In this document: positions 8,408 to 17,845 of the stretch, one piece after another
How positions within the stretch are numbered: the first letter of the stretch is position 1
How the letters are laid out: each line of letters starts with the position of its first letter
NCBI RefSeq assembly: GCF_041929235.1
Contig: NZ_JBHFNP010000085.1
Coordinates: 1 to 64,000, forward strand
Direction: 5' to 3'
DNA: 64,000 bases
Origin: Microseira sp041929235
GTDB lineage: Bacteria; Cyanobacteriota; Cyanobacteriia; Cyanobacteriales; Aerosakkonemataceae
The notes under the pieces: generated by a model
What the model saw: the letters and a program-made list of their open reading frames with translations, nothing else
Database searches by the model: none
What the model was told of the DNA's origin: nothing
Made by a program: the position numbers and the translations under genes

Positions 8408-10402
8408 TTGCCATATTTCGTGATTTTGCTAGATTGGGGATTGATTAACGCTGAATTTGACTGGCTCGCTCGTGCTATTGAGTTAAATATTCCTGAATTA
8501 ACTCAAACTGCTCAAACCAACCAACCAAAAGAGCCTCCCATAAGTTTAGAGGAACTCCCGCGCATTCAAGCACCAACTATTACCCTAACTGCAATCGATC
8601 AGCGGGTGAATATTACTGGTAGGGAAAGAACGCCGCAAAATTTCCAAGGAAATTTAACTGCTGTGGGGACAATTTTCGGAGGCAGCTTCTTTGTCAGGTT
8701 AGATCAACCAAACTTACAACAACGGGAAACTTGGAGATTAGCTGAAGCGCAGTTTCTCAGAAAGCTGGATCGATCTGATTATATTTTCGGTTCCCAAGCA
8801 CCGTTTTGGCGTAGTCAAGGAACGGGTGATTATTGGGGTTTTACGGTGATTCAGCGGTGGGGATTTACTCCCCCACCACCTTCGGGGAGGGGTGGTTTCA
8901 ATCCTCAACAACGCTTGCAAGCATCTCAAATTGAACGCACGATTGTGGGTAGGGCAAATCCCGGTACTTTGGTGCGACTAACTCAAGGTTTGGGCGAGGG
9001 GGCGCTAGCTGAAGTTTTAGTAGATTCTTCTGGCATTTATCGATTTGAAAACGTGCGGGTTGACAATCAATCTGCTAATACTAACTATCGCGTTTTACTG
9101 TACCGCGACGCCTCGCTTACCGCTCAGCCAGAAATTCGCGATGTGAGTTTTTCTAGAGCGCTGGAACTATTGCCTTCTGGGGCGTCTGCTTTGATTGTTT
9201 CTGGAGGTTTGCGACGGCAATTTGCTGCTAATGATACTTGGCTAGGAACCTTCTCGGATTTCCGGGGTGGAATTTCCCAACGCTGGGGTTTAACAGAAGA
9301 ATTGACAGTGGGGTTGGGGGGTGTTTACGATCGCGCCAGCGATCCCCAATCCGCAAGTGAGTTTAGAGGTTTGGCAGAGTTATTCTTTCTACCTGCGTCG
9401 GGCAAAGTACAAGCATCGGTTTCGGCGATCAAGGGCGATACTTGGGATGTAAATGCTGATATTCGCTTGCAGCCGTTTCGCAATTTTACTGCTAGATTTA
9501 ATAGCGATCGCTTCTCGCAACGGCTCAATTTAGATTGGCGAGTTTTGCCGAGTTTAAGTTTATTTGGAGCGATTGACAGCCGCGATGGCAATTCCGCCGG
9601 GTTGCAATTTTCCCGTCGGGGTAAAACTTCAGAAACATCTCTGCGCGCGACTTTTGATAGTAACAATCGCTTTCGCTGGAATTTAACACAACGTTTGGGT
9701 AAACTAGAATTCACTCAACAAGGGAACGAAATCAGCACGCAATCTGCACTAAGCTATAACTTTTCTGCTCAACAATCGCTGCTATTTAATTACGAAACTC
9801 GCTCTCAAAACTTGCTAGATGATAACCTGGCAACTTTATCTTGGCGCTATCGCTCAACAGCGCGATCGCTTGATGGCAATTATCTTTGGGAAGCGCAATT
9901 GGGATACGCAATTGGTTCTCGCGGTGAGGGAATTATTGCCTCGGCGGGAACAACCATTATACCGGGTTTGTTGTTGCGGGGACGCTATCAGGGAGTGGCG
10001 CTTACTTCCTCAGAATCGAGTTTTAATATTGAGTTAGTTTCCAGCTTGGATTTACAGGCAGGAATTAGCCCCAGCGATCGCCGCAACGATAACTTCCGCA
10101 CGTTAGGAGGAATCGCTATCTTTGCGTTTTTTGATGCTAACAATAACGGCAAACAAGATGCAGGCGAATCGGTTTATACAGGCAATCTAGATATGTTTGT
10201 GCTAAATAATAAACCCCTGGCATCATATCAAGTCCAGCGGCGGCGCGAGCGCAACAGTCTGCGGCTACCCCAAGGCACTTATCGCCTTGATTTTAAGCCA
10301 TCTGGTTTTCCCCCCGGCTGGAAAACCGCCGTTGATGCTTTAGCAATTGATGTAGTTGCTGGAGCATACACGGTGGTGCGAGTGCCTTTAGTGCGATCTT
10401 AG
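8408..10402 (+). CDS. Outer-membrane barrel-like surface protein, N-terminus uncertain
   Basis: A 664-residue protein rich in alternating polar/aromatic beta-strand patterns (RWGLTEELTVGLGGVYDRAS, FTARFNSDRFSQRLNLDWRV), as in outer-membrane usher/porin-like barrels. A small beta-sandwich-like domain lies near residues 175-240, and a SdrB-type domain at the C-terminus (FFDANNNGKQDAGES, calcium-binding-like Asp pattern). No signal peptide is seen: the first available start is TTG at 8408, and the initial residues do not look like one. The 5' end may therefore be truncated or frameshifted, although a barrel protein needs export. Its TAG stop lies in the first base pairs of a three-copy MITE A array. 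Probable surface/assembly protein; the exact family is not assigned. Confidence 0.7.
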   Translation: MPYFVILLDWGLINAEFDWLARAIELNIPELTQTAQTNQPKEPPISLEELPRIQAPTITLTAIDQRVNITGRERTPQNFQGNLTAVGTIFGGSFFVRLDQPNLQQRETWRLAEAQFLRKLDRSDYIFGSQAPFWRSQGTGDYWGFTVIQRWGFTPPPPSGRGGFNPQQRLQASQIERTIVGRANPGTLVRLTQGLGEGALAEVLVDSSGIYRFENVRVDNQSANTNYRVLLYRDASLTAQPEIRDVSFSRALELLPSGASALIVSGGLRRQFAANDTWLGTFSDFRGGISQRWGLTEELTVGLGGVYDRASDPQSASEFRGLAELFFLPASGKVQASVSAIKGDTWDVNADIRLQPFRNFTARFNSDRFSQRLNLDWRVLPSLSLFGAIDSRDGNSAGLQFSRRGKTSETSLRATFDSNNRFRWNLTQRLGKLEFTQQGNEISTQSALSYNFSAQQSLLFNYETRSQNLLDDNLATLSWRYRSTARSLDGNYLWEAQLGYAIGSRGEGIIASAGTTIIPGLLLRGRYQGVALTSSESSFNIELVSSLDLQAGISPSDRRNDNFRTLGGIAIFAFFDANNNGKQDAGESVYTGNLDMFVLNNKPLASYQVQRRRERNSLRLPQGTYRLDFKPSGFPPGWKTAVDALAIDVVAGAYTVVRVPLVRS

Positions 10403-10650
10403 AAACCGGGTTTCTGGCGGCAAGATCTAGTTCTCTTGCGACGATTTTTCCCAGAAACCCGGTTTCTTTGCGTAGCGAGCGCAATCATCCTAGAAACCGG
10501 GTTTCTGGCGGCGATATCTAGTTTTACAGCGACGATTTTTCCCAGAAACCCGGTTTCTTTGCGTAGCGAGCGCAACCATTCTAGAAACCGGGTTTCTGGC
10601 GGCAATAGCTAGTTTTAAAGCGACGATTTTTCCCAAAAACCCGGTTTCTT
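10401..10650. repeat. MITE A: three-copy tandem array, 91-bp period
   Basis: Copies start at 10401, 10492 and 10583, each opening AGAAACCGGGTTTCTGGCGG and holding an ACGATTTTTCCC core before AAACCCGGTTTCTT. The exact 91-bp spacing and near identity show recent tandem amplification. The array begins inside the stop codon of the upstream gene. A decayed fourth half-copy lies near 10757-10775. Confidence 0.85.
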
Positions 10651-10796
10651 GCTGGGATATAGAGACGCAGTGAGGTGCAGCCCCAGTGGCTCTCGTTTGT
10701 GTAGCGGCAGCATTAATGCTGCGCGCTTGACAAACTCAGGTGTACCTCATTTTTGAGAGAAATCCGGTTTCTTGGCGCGGTTGCGATCGCCCAAAA
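10651..10796. other. Intergenic repeat remnants
   Basis: Contains GTTTGTGTAGCGGCAGCATT and AGGTGTACCTCA, related to the repeat at the window start and at 60.6 kb. A partial MITE A half-palindrome (AAATCCGGTTTCTT) and a HIP1 octamer follow. No gene seen. Confidence 0.5.
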
Positions 10797-11168
10797 TCAA
10801 GTTGTCTGATTTCCCTCCAATTTCACAAACTTACCGATAAAACCAGATACCAAAGAAAGCACAATTGAACCAAACAAAGGAGGCCAAAAACCAGAAACTT
10901 TAAACCCAATGTCAAACGCACTTGCTAACCATCCCGCTAAGGACAGGGAGATGGCATTCACGACTAACAGAAATAGACCCAGGGATAAAATTGTTAGCGG
11001 TAACGTCAGGATCGTGATAATCGGTTTAACCGTTGCATTTACAAACCCAATAATCACCACGGCGAATATAGCTGCCGTAAAACTGCTCACCTCAATTCCC
11101 GGTACTATCTTTGCCGTTACCAGCAGCGAAATTGCTGCAACTAACCAAGTCAAGCAGAAATTTAGCAT
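10797..11168 (-). CDS. Phage holin family (YvlD-like) membrane protein
   Basis: 123 residues with four hydrophobic segments (about 5-22, 32-50, 55-80 and 92-112). The pattern NATVKPIITILTLPLTILSLG followed by VVNAISLSLAGWLA is characteristic of the mycobacterial-phage-holin superfamily IV / YvlD family. These are small four-helix inner-membrane proteins, widespread on chromosomes and mostly of unknown function; no phage genes are nearby. Length is normal for the family. Monocistronic. Confidence 0.82.
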   Translation of the reverse strand: MLNFCLTWLVAAISLLVTAKIVPGIEVSSFTAAIFAVVIIGFVNATVKPIITILTLPLTILSLGLFLLVVNAISLSLAGWLASAFDIGFKVSGFWPPLFGSIVLSLVSGFIGKFVKLEGNQTT

Positions 11169-11225
11169 ATAGCATCACCTTTTGAAATTAGGTCAATAGA
11201 CCGAGAGCGTAAGTCCTGACAAAGA

Positions 11226-11436
11226 CATGACTTATATCATGTCCGCTTAAACACCCATCTATTTAGGAATGACGCCGAGACACGGTGAAACGGTGACGGA
11301 GCGAGATTTTTATTCAGGGTAATTAGGCGGACATCATATTACACAAAGAAACCGGGTTTCTCCGAAAAATCGTTGCTTTGGAACTAGAGATCCCAGCAAG
11401 AAACCCGGTTTCTAGGAGCGTCGTGCTTAAGTCCTG
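11226..11436. repeat. MITE B inserted inside MITE A (composite 1)
   Basis: The MITE A start (GACTTA) is interrupted by a 106-bp MITE B (11234-11339, ATATCATGTCCG to CGGACATCATAT). MITE A then resumes as TTACACAAAGAAACC and continues through GAAACCCGGTTTCT to TTAAGTCCTG at 11436. The junction repeats TTA/TA, as a target-site duplication would. The same arrangement is at 25261-25460. Confidence 0.75.
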
Positions 11437-11806
11437 TCTTTGTGTTTGTTGTAAGGAATTCATTCGTCTAATTCCCAAACTAAAGGGAATAAATTCCCTA
11501 CTACAAACCGACTTTTTCAAACCAACTGTTTTAATTTTAGCACAAAATTAGCTGATTTTTATTTGATTTAATCTTAGTTTACAAACGGTGCTGCTTTACC
11601 CGACACTTTCTGGACGTTATTGGTTTTGTCCGAGGGTTGAATGCTGATGCTTTGAGTTTAACGCGAGACTTTGTGGCTGTTGGGTAAACAGCTTAATCGA
11701 TTGAATGCTCCAGATTTTACAAACGGTTTACGGAATATGCGATCGCGATGTTGTTGTCATAACTAGCCTAAAAAAACTCTTCTTCAAATTTTCTAACCAT
11801 CGAACT
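11437..11806. other. Intergenic region upstream of the prohibitin gene
   Basis: About 370 bp. A long frame through here in the prohibitin reading frame starts at ATG 11705, but its 34 extra residues do not resemble the family, so I treat this as leader. No repeat or strong hairpin was noticed beyond 11440. Confidence 0.5.
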
Positions 11807-12646
11807 ATGCAAACCACCAGAAACAGACCCACCGATTATCTTCCCTTTAGCCTTTACGCTACAGGCGGAATCATCCTATTACTGGTAGCGATTATTTTCC
11901 GTCCCTTTACGATTATCAAAGCTGGAGAGCGCGGCGTTGTCATGAACTTCGGCAAAGTTCAAAACACCGTTTTAGATGAAGGTATCCATCCCATTGTACC
12001 AATCGTCACATCGGTTAAAAGACTCAGCGTCCGCGTGCAAAAAAATGATTTCCAAAGCGATGCTGCTTCCAAAGATCTGCAAAAAGTGACAACGGAAATA
12101 GCTGTCAACTGGCACATCGATCCTGCCCAAGTTAACAAAATATATCAACAAGTTGGAGATCAAGAGCAGATTGTTACAGGAATTATCACTCCTGCGGTTT
12201 CCGAAGTTCTCAAAGCAGCCACTGCCAAAAAAACCGCTGAAGAAATTATCACCAAACGCACTGCGTTAAAAGAGGAAATTGATAACGCCCTCAAAACCCG
12301 TCTCGCTGCTTACGGAATTATTGTCGATGATGTCTCTTTAGTTAATTTTGGGTTTTCTCCCGAATTTACTAAAGCGATTGAATCCAAACAAATCGCCGAA
12401 CAAGAAGCCAAGCAAGCCGAGTATATAGCCTTAAAAGCCTCTAAAGAAGCTCAGGGAGAAGTGAATCGCGCTAAAGGTCAAGCTGAAGCACAAAGATTGC
12501 TGCGGGAAAATTTAACGCCTCAAATTCTGCAAAAGCAAGCGATTGAAAAATGGGATGGTCGCTTTCCTCAAGTGATGGGTGGAAATAATGCGCTGCCATT
12601 CATCAATATTACTCCCCAAAACCCGCCCTCCCAGCCAAATCGATAG
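11807..12646 (+). CDS. Prohibitin/SPFH-family membrane protein
   Basis: 279 residues from the ATG at 11807 (MQTTRNRP). A single N-terminal membrane anchor (about 15-35, YATGGIILLLVAIIF) is followed by an SPFH domain (IIKAGERGVVMNFGKVQ, VNWHIDPAQVNKIYQQVG) and a long charged coiled coil with ANG/QAEAQ-type heptads (AKGQAEAQRLLRENLTP). Cyanobacterial prohibitins form large ring assemblies on the plasma or thylakoid membrane. The upstream in-frame ATG at 11705 would add 34 residues without homology to the family. Standing alone, no partner evident. Confidence 0.92.
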   Translation: MQTTRNRPTDYLPFSLYATGGIILLLVAIIFRPFTIIKAGERGVVMNFGKVQNTVLDEGIHPIVPIVTSVKRLSVRVQKNDFQSDAASKDLQKVTTEIAVNWHIDPAQVNKIYQQVGDQEQIVTGIITPAVSEVLKAATAKKTAEEIITKRTALKEEIDNALKTRLAAYGIIVDDVSLVNFGFSPEFTKAIESKQIAEQEAKQAEYIALKASKEAQGEVNRAKGQAEAQRLLRENLTPQILQKQAIEKWDGRFPQVMGGNNALPFINITPQNPPSQPNR

Positions 12647-12682
12647 ATCCCCCCCTGCCCCCCCTTGTTAAGGGGGGGATCT

Positions 12683-12745
12683 AGGTCAGAAACCGGGTTT
12701 CTGCGTAGATCTCTAGTTATAAACCAACGATTTTTCATAGAAACA
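12683..12745. repeat. Partial MITE A copy
   Basis: AGAAACCGGGTTTCT at the left and ACGATTTTTCATAGAAACAA at the right, without the outer AGGACTTACGCA ends. The right arm is the CAAAGGTG variant. Confidence 0.6.
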
Positions 12746-12803
12746 AAGGTGATTTAATCAGGGTGTAACTACTACAAAGATTGGCATTCACAGGAGAAAT
12801 AAA

Positions 12804-13127
12804 ATGTTAAAAACACTCATAAATAAAGTATTACCCCTAATTATTTTACCGTTAATTGTCAGCGCTTGTACTCTCAATAGCCCTAGCGTTACTAAGGCTA
12901 AGTACGACCAAGTTCAAACAGGCATGACTGTATCCGAGATTGAAAAAATTATCGGAAAACCAGGGGAAAGTAGTGCCGAAATATCTTTTACCATTCCAGG
13001 TGTTCCAAATCTACCGAGTGGAAATAAACAGGCTATTTACCAGTGGAAAAACCCCGACGGTAGTGGGATGACGGGTGCGTTCGTAGATGACAAGCTTGTG
13101 TTTAAAGCGCAAGTCAATCTTAAATAA
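12804..13127 (+). CDS. DUF3862/BamE-like lipoprotein
   Basis: 107 residues with a lipoprotein signal (LIILPLIVSAC, Cys about residue 22). The short BamE/SmpA-like fold signature is YDQVQTGMTVSEIEKIIGKP, followed by paired strands ending in AIYQWKNPDGSGMTGAFVDD. Proteins of this type are small envelope lipoproteins; the BamE branch stabilises the outer-membrane barrel assembly complex, but this could equally be the DUF3862 branch of unknown role. An AGGAG box lies 8 bp before the ATG. It is followed 19 bp later by the TPM gene, and could be co-transcribed. Confidence 0.8.
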   Translation: MLKTLINKVLPLIILPLIVSACTLNSPSVTKAKYDQVQTGMTVSEIEKIIGKPGESSAEISFTIPGVPNLPSGNKQAIYQWKNPDGSGMTGAFVDDKLVFKAQVNLK

Positions 13128-13146
13128 TTAGCGTCCCAAATCAACT

Positions 13147-14132
13147 ATGAAATTTGTAGCTCTTCCCTTCAAACAAACTTTCTGCGCGGGATTGGCGAGT
13201 TTGGTTATTATCGCCATTCCTTCTGTTAGTTTGGCTGTCACCGTAGAGCAAGTTCCTAATCCCAGACAAGCAAATAAAGGTTGGGTAACGGATATGGCTG
13301 ATATTCTCACTCCAAATGCCGAAGCTCAGCTAAATCAAATTATTTCAAATCTACCAAAAATGGCAGCGAAATCGCCGTATTTACCGTAATTGAAACTGCA
13401 CCTTCTGCAAGTCCCAAGCAGTTTGCCACAACGTTGTTTAATCGCTGGGCTATTGGGAAAGCGGATAAAAATAACGGAGTTTTGGTTTTAATTTCCCAAA
13501 GCGATCGCCGCGTAGAAATTGAAACAGGCTACGGGTTGCAAGCTATTCTACCTAATACCAAAGTCAGCGATATTATCCAGCAGGAAATTACGCCAAAATT
13601 CAAACAAGGAGACTATGACGGCGGTACAATTGCTGGCACTAAATCTCTGATATTAGCACTGGAAACTTCCAACCAAGTTGGTGACGCTGACATACCTTGG
13701 TATGTCTTTCCAGGTGCATTTGGAGGTGGAATAATTGTGTTATGGTTCCTCCTGCGTCGTCGTAAAAATAAGCACAGCAAATCTGCCTCTGTTTCTAGCA
13801 ACAGTTCGCACCAAAGTAAAAATAAGCACAGCAAATCTCCCTCTGTTTCTAGCAACAGTTCGCAGCAAATTAGCAATGACAGCGACTGTAGCTATGAAAT
13901 TGTCAGTAACAATTACACCGCTAGTAACTCGGACAGCAATAGTAGTTCTGACACCAGCAGTAACTGCGACAGTAATAATAGTTCTGACACTAGCAGTAGT
14001 TGCAGCAGCACTACTAGCTATGACAGTAGCAGTACCAGTAGTAGCTATGACAGTGGCAGTAGCTATAGTAGTAGCAGTAGCGACTTTGGTGGCGGTAGTA
14101 GCGGCGGTGATGGTGCAGGTGGTAGTTGGTAA
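13147..14132 (+). pseudogene. TPM-domain (YgcG-type) secreted/membrane protein, frameshifted
   Basis: Two frames together make one TPM protein. The first (13147-13389) has a signal peptide (LVIIAIPSVSLA) and the domain start (GWVTDMADILTPNAEAQLNQ). The second, from about 13362, continues NGSEIAVFTVIETAPSASPK and VLVLISQSDRRVEIETGYGL. The join is a run of five A at 13356-13360, where the reading frame must slip by -1. The C-terminus has a membrane span (YVFPGAFGGGIIVLWFLL), a 54-bp tandem duplication encoding KNKHSKS..SVSSNSS, a long Ser/Asp-rich tract, and the usual Gly-rich end GGGSSGGDGAGGSW. Either a real frameshift mutation, a sequencing slip in the A run, or ribosomal slippage. TPM proteins act in membrane-associated processes including photosystem II repair in plants. 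Confidence 0.82.
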
Positions 14133-14148
14133 CTAAAGGAATCAAAAA

Positions 14149-15447
14149 ATGAGTGAAATAGCAATTAAAGATCGTCCTCTGTGGCAGCGGATTCCGCTGT
14201 ATTTGCAAATAGCGATCGCGCTGATTCTGGGATTAATTTTAGGCGTCGCCCTCGGCGCAGGTCAACCTAACCCCGCCAATGTCGCCTGGATCAATAACCT
14301 AGTAATTCCCTGCAACCTCGTCCTCAAGGCGCTGCGCGCCCTCGCTACGCCCCTAATTTTACTAGCAGTCCTCCACTCTTTCCTGACTGCAAATATTCCC
14401 GGCAGATCGGGGCGTCGTTTGGCAGTTTTGCTGTTTAGCAATACCACGGTTGCTATCTTAATCGGTCTTTTAGTTGCTAATATCCTGCAACCGGGAAAAT
14501 GGGGTAGCCTTGCTGCGCCTACAGAAACATCTGCAACTAAGGAATTCGATCCTTGGGGACTCTTGCAAGATATGGTACCGGAAGCAGTTCTCAAACCTTT
14601 GGTTGATAACAACGTCCTGCAACTGATTTTTCTCGCCTTAGCGTTTGGGATTGTTTTACGGGGTTTGAAACAACAACAAATTGAAGAAGGAAAGACGGCA
14701 TATGTGGCAATTGAGGATGCAATCGCAATTCTATTCGAGGCAGTAATCCGCATCTTACACTGGGTTATTGCCCTCGTTCCCATCGCCGTTTTCGGAATAG
14801 TTGCCAGAACCGTCGCGCTTCAAGGTTTTGCACCGTTTAAATCTTTAGGTGCGTTTATCATCGCCGTATTGGTCGCTTTATTTTTGCAAGCTTGCTATTA
14901 CTTAATTCGGGTGCATTTCGGTTCTTGGGTGAGTCCGCAACGCTTTCTTGCCGGAGGTTCTGATGCACTGTTAACCGCATTTTCAACTGCTTCTTCCACC
15001 GCCACCATGCCTATCACCTTTGAAGCGTTGCTAGAAAAAATCGGTTTGCGGGAATCTTCTGCTTCTTTAGGTGCGTTAGTCGGCAGCAATTTTAATAACG
15101 ACGGCACTGCTTTATATGAGGCAATGTCCGCTTTATTTGTCGCTCAAGTATTGGGGTTAAGTCTTGCCTTACCCCAACAATTCATTGTGATTCTCACCGC
15201 TATTTTCGCCTCTGTAGGTGCAGCAGGAATTCCAGAAGCAGGTTTGGTAACGATGACGCTGGTATTCAGTGCCGTTGGCTTGCCAACTCAGTATATCGCT
15301 ATATTAATTACTGTAGACTGGTTCTTAGATCGTTGCCGGACTGCGATTAATGTCATGGGAGATATGACGGTGAGTTGTTTGTTAGATGGAAAGAAACGTC
15401 AACCTCAATTGAGTGGAATTGAACCATCTGATGAAAATTTATCATGA
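14149..15447 (+). CDS. Dicarboxylate/amino-acid:cation symporter (DAACS family)
   Basis: 432 residues, about eight membrane spans plus two hairpin loops. Family marks include the serine-rich hairpin DALLTAFSTASSTATMP, the substrate/sodium-site region GSNFNNDGTALYEAMSALF, and SVGAAGIPEAGLVTMTLV followed by DWFLDRCRTAINVMGD. It imports dicarboxylates or acidic/neutral amino acids with Na+ or H+; substrate cannot be told from sequence. AAAGGA lies upstream of the ATG. It starts 16 bp after the TPM gene, suggesting possible co-transcription. Confidence 0.92.
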   Translation: MSEIAIKDRPLWQRIPLYLQIAIALILGLILGVALGAGQPNPANVAWINNLVIPCNLVLKALRALATPLILLAVLHSFLTANIPGRSGRRLAVLLFSNTTVAILIGLLVANILQPGKWGSLAAPTETSATKEFDPWGLLQDMVPEAVLKPLVDNNVLQLIFLALAFGIVLRGLKQQQIEEGKTAYVAIEDAIAILFEAVIRILHWVIALVPIAVFGIVARTVALQGFAPFKSLGAFIIAVLVALFLQACYYLIRVHFGSWVSPQRFLAGGSDALLTAFSTASSTATMPITFEALLEKIGLRESSASLGALVGSNFNNDGTALYEAMSALFVAQVLGLSLALPQQFIVILTAIFASVGAAGIPEAGLVTMTLVFSAVGLPTQYIAILITVDWFLDRCRTAINVMGDMTVSCLLDGKKRQPQLSGIEPSDENLS

Positions 15448-15470
15448 TGGATATGATAAAAAACAAGCTC

Positions 15471-15570
15471 AGGACTTACCCACGACGATCCTATCACCTT
15501 TGTTTCTGTGTATATCTTTAGTTTCCCAGCGACGATTTTTCATAGAAACTTTGGTGTTTGCGTAAGTCCT
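15471..15570. repeat. MITE A copy (CAAAGGTG variant)
   Basis: Complete 100-bp copy with ends AGGACTTACC and GCGTAAGTCCT. The inner arms are CACCTTTGTTTCT and AGAAACTTTGGTG rather than the GGGTTTCT palindrome. It lies between the convergent symporter and feoB genes. Confidence 0.75.
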
Positions 15571-15647
15571 AAAGATTAAAAAAGTGGGGATAAAGCTGGT
15601 AAAAACAAGCGATCGCCCCACTACGCCGTTAGATACAAATGCGCCAA

Positions 15648-17447
15648 TCAAAATCCTAAAAGCCTCGCACCTTGATAGAAAATAAAGCTGGATACCCATG
15701 CTAAACCCACCGACCACGCCACCGATATCCAAGCAAATTTCGCACTCTTGGATTCGCTTTTTAACACAGCTACTGTCGAAAGACAAGGGATATACAGCAG
15801 CGTAAATAGCATGAAACTATACGCCTGTACCCAGTCGATTTGCTGCGCGATCGCTCCCATTAATTGACTATCCTCAGACTGACCGTAAATTACCGCCAAT
15901 CCACCCAAAACGATCTCTTTCGCCACAAAGCCAAAAACCAGCGCCACCGCTAATTGCGAATTAATTCCAATCGGTCCTAAAATCGGCTGCATGAATTGAC
16001 CCAGGATTCCCGAAAGCGTTTGGGAACTCGCAGGTGGAACACCAGGCGGTAAGTTATTCAGCGCCCAAATTGCCACAACCCCTAAGATAATAAACCGATA
16101 AGACCACCGCCAAAAGTGTTTTACCTCACACCAAGAACGCAGCAGAATTTGTTTGAAAGTAGGGAAGCGATAAGGAGGCAATTCCAAAACAAATGGCTCT
16201 TGGTTGGGATACTGACCTTTGAACAAAAACGCGGTCAAAATAGCCGCCACAAAGCTGAGAATATACAAACTAAACAAGACTATAGGCGCAATGCTGGCGG
16301 CAAAAAGCGCCGTCGTCATAAAGATAAATACGTTCAACCTCGCCGAACACAAAGAAAAGGGAATTACCAGCATGGAAAGCATCCGCAAACCAGGGGAACG
16401 CATCACCCTAGTCCCCATAATTGCCGGTACGTTGCAGCCAAATCCCATCAGCGACATCACAAAAGATCGACCGTCTAATCCCAATCTCTGCATCAACGCA
16501 TCCATCAAAAATGCCGACCGAGATAAGTAGCCGCTATCTTCCACAATTGCCATGCAGAAGAAGAACAAAATAATCACCGGAATAAATGCTGCGACGGTTG
16601 TCAAACCAGTATACAACCCGTCAATTAGGAAACCCCTCAATACTTCTGGCAGTCCCGCTAAACCAGGTTCTAAGGCATTTTTCTGCAACCAATCAAACCC
16701 ATTTCCCAATAAGTCTTGCAGCGGCGTTCCCAACGCATAAACTGCCTGGAACATCAAAAACATTGCCGCAAAAAAGATTGGCAACCCAAACACAGGATGG
16801 AGTAGGACTTTATCTAACCGCGTTGTCCAGTTTTCCTTCGCTTGCGCTGGTACGTGAACCGCATCTTGCAATAGGTTACCCATTTCTTCGGCAAGTTTGC
16901 GATCGCTTACTAAATGCTCCTCAATCTTACCAACGCAAATTGCCTCCTCTTGATGGCTCAAACTATCAGCAATTGCCCGATATGCCGTCTCGTAACCGTG
17001 ACCGTACTTGGCACTAATTGGCATTACCGGCATCCCTAAATGCGCTGCCATTTTCTCCGGTTCGACTTCCACTCCAAACTTGGGAGCCTCATCTGCCATA
17101 TTTAACAACAATACCGCCGGAACTCCCAAATGCTTCACCTGTAAGGCAAGGCTGACTTGGCGGTCAATTTGGACAGTATTGAGAATAATTAGTACTAAAT
17201 CTAAAGGAGTCTTTTCGAGAAAATCTCTCACTACTGCCTCATCTTCCGAAAACCCCCGCAGATCGTAAATACCTGGCAAGTCAACTATTTCGGCGGGTTC
17301 GTCGCCGAGTTTGACCTTCGCCATCATCAGGTCTACGGTAATTCCAGGCCAGTTGCCTATACTGGCATTTGCGCCCGTAATTCGGTTAAAAAAGGTCGAT
17401 TTGCCCGTATTAGGCATTCCTAAGACAGCTATCTGTTTCATGCTCAT
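15648..17447 (-). CDS. feoB: Ferrous iron transport protein B
   Basis: 599 residues. An N-terminal G domain has G1 GMPNTGKST, G2 GNWPGITVD, G3 DLPG and G4 NMAD (about residues 10-165). The membrane domain follows with the two Gate motifs (GCNVPAIMGTRVM; LVIPFSLCSARLNVFIF) and about eight spans. It takes up Fe2+ across the plasma membrane. The length fits the shorter cyanobacterial FeoB. Its ATG overlaps the feoA stop (ATGA), so the two form an operon. A second ATG two codons in (MKQIAVLG) is an equally good start. Confidence 0.96.
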   Translation of the reverse strand: MSMKQIAVLGMPNTGKSTFFNRITGANASIGNWPGITVDLMMAKVKLGDEPAEIVDLPGIYDLRGFSEDEAVVRDFLEKTPLDLVLIILNTVQIDRQVSLALQVKHLGVPAVLLLNMADEAPKFGVEVEPEKMAAHLGMPVMPISAKYGHGYETAYRAIADSLSHQEEAICVGKIEEHLVSDRKLAEEMGNLLQDAVHVPAQAKENWTTRLDKVLLHPVFGLPIFFAAMFLMFQAVYALGTPLQDLLGNGFDWLQKNALEPGLAGLPEVLRGFLIDGLYTGLTTVAAFIPVIILFFFCMAIVEDSGYLSRSAFLMDALMQRLGLDGRSFVMSLMGFGCNVPAIMGTRVMRSPGLRMLSMLVIPFSLCSARLNVFIFMTTALFAASIAPIVLFSLYILSFVAAILTAFLFKGQYPNQEPFVLELPPYRFPTFKQILLRSWCEVKHFWRWSYRFIILGVVAIWALNNLPPGVPPASSQTLSGILGQFMQPILGPIGINSQLAVALVFGFVAKEIVLGGLAVIYGQSEDSQLMGAIAQQIDWVQAYSFMLFTLLYIPCLSTVAVLKSESKSAKFAWISVAWSVGLAWVSSFIFYQGARLLGF

Positions 17448-17689
17448 TCTCCTTCACTCAAGTGCGTGACATGGATTTCTTTGGCTTCGCTGCGGCGCAG
17501 CATCACTTCCGTGGTTCCCACCCGCACGTGAAGTGGCCCGCCAAACCAGGCACGCCGAATCATTTCCACTTGCCGTCCAGCGCGAAAACCCAGTGCTTGC
17601 AGGCGTTGTTGCAAGCACTCTTCTGCTTGTAACGCCACGATGGTGGCGATTTGACCCGGTTGTAATGAAGCGAGGTGAATTCTTAACAT
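17444..17689 (-). CDS. feoA: Ferrous iron transport protein A
   Basis: 81-residue SH3-like FeoA with LQPGQIATIVAL and RLQALGFRAGRQVEMIRRAW followed by RVGTTEVMLRRSEAKEI, matching the family throughout. A small cytoplasmic partner that regulates or stabilises FeoB. Translationally coupled to feoB by a 4-bp overlap. Iron control would be expected, but I cannot point to a Fur box with confidence. Confidence 0.95.
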   Translation of the reverse strand: MLRIHLASLQPGQIATIVALQAEECLQQRLQALGFRAGRQVEMIRRAWFGGPLHVRVGTTEVMLRRSEAKEIHVTHLSEGE

Positions 17690-17845
17690 TTTGGGAATTA
17701 CTAGGAAACTTTCTCAAAAACTTGATGATAATATCAGCATACTCCTGTGATCTAGCTAACTCCAGGGGGGTTTTGTTAAAAAAACCTGTAAATTTATGCC
17801 TTTCTACAGGTGAAAATTTCTGTTGGATCGGGTAATCGGCAAGTG

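Noticed and set aside
10401..10650. Regular 91-bp repeats that look at first like a CRISPR array
   Set aside because: The whole 91-bp unit is repeated, not short repeats with unique spacers; no cas genes nearby. It is a tandem MITE A array.
10797..11168. Phage origin for the holin-like gene
   Set aside because: The family is a common chromosomal membrane protein; no lysin, capsid or integrase genes close by.
13735..14136. 133-codon frame overlapping the Ser-rich TPM tail
   Set aside because: Shadow frame of a low-complexity AGT/AGC-rich stretch.
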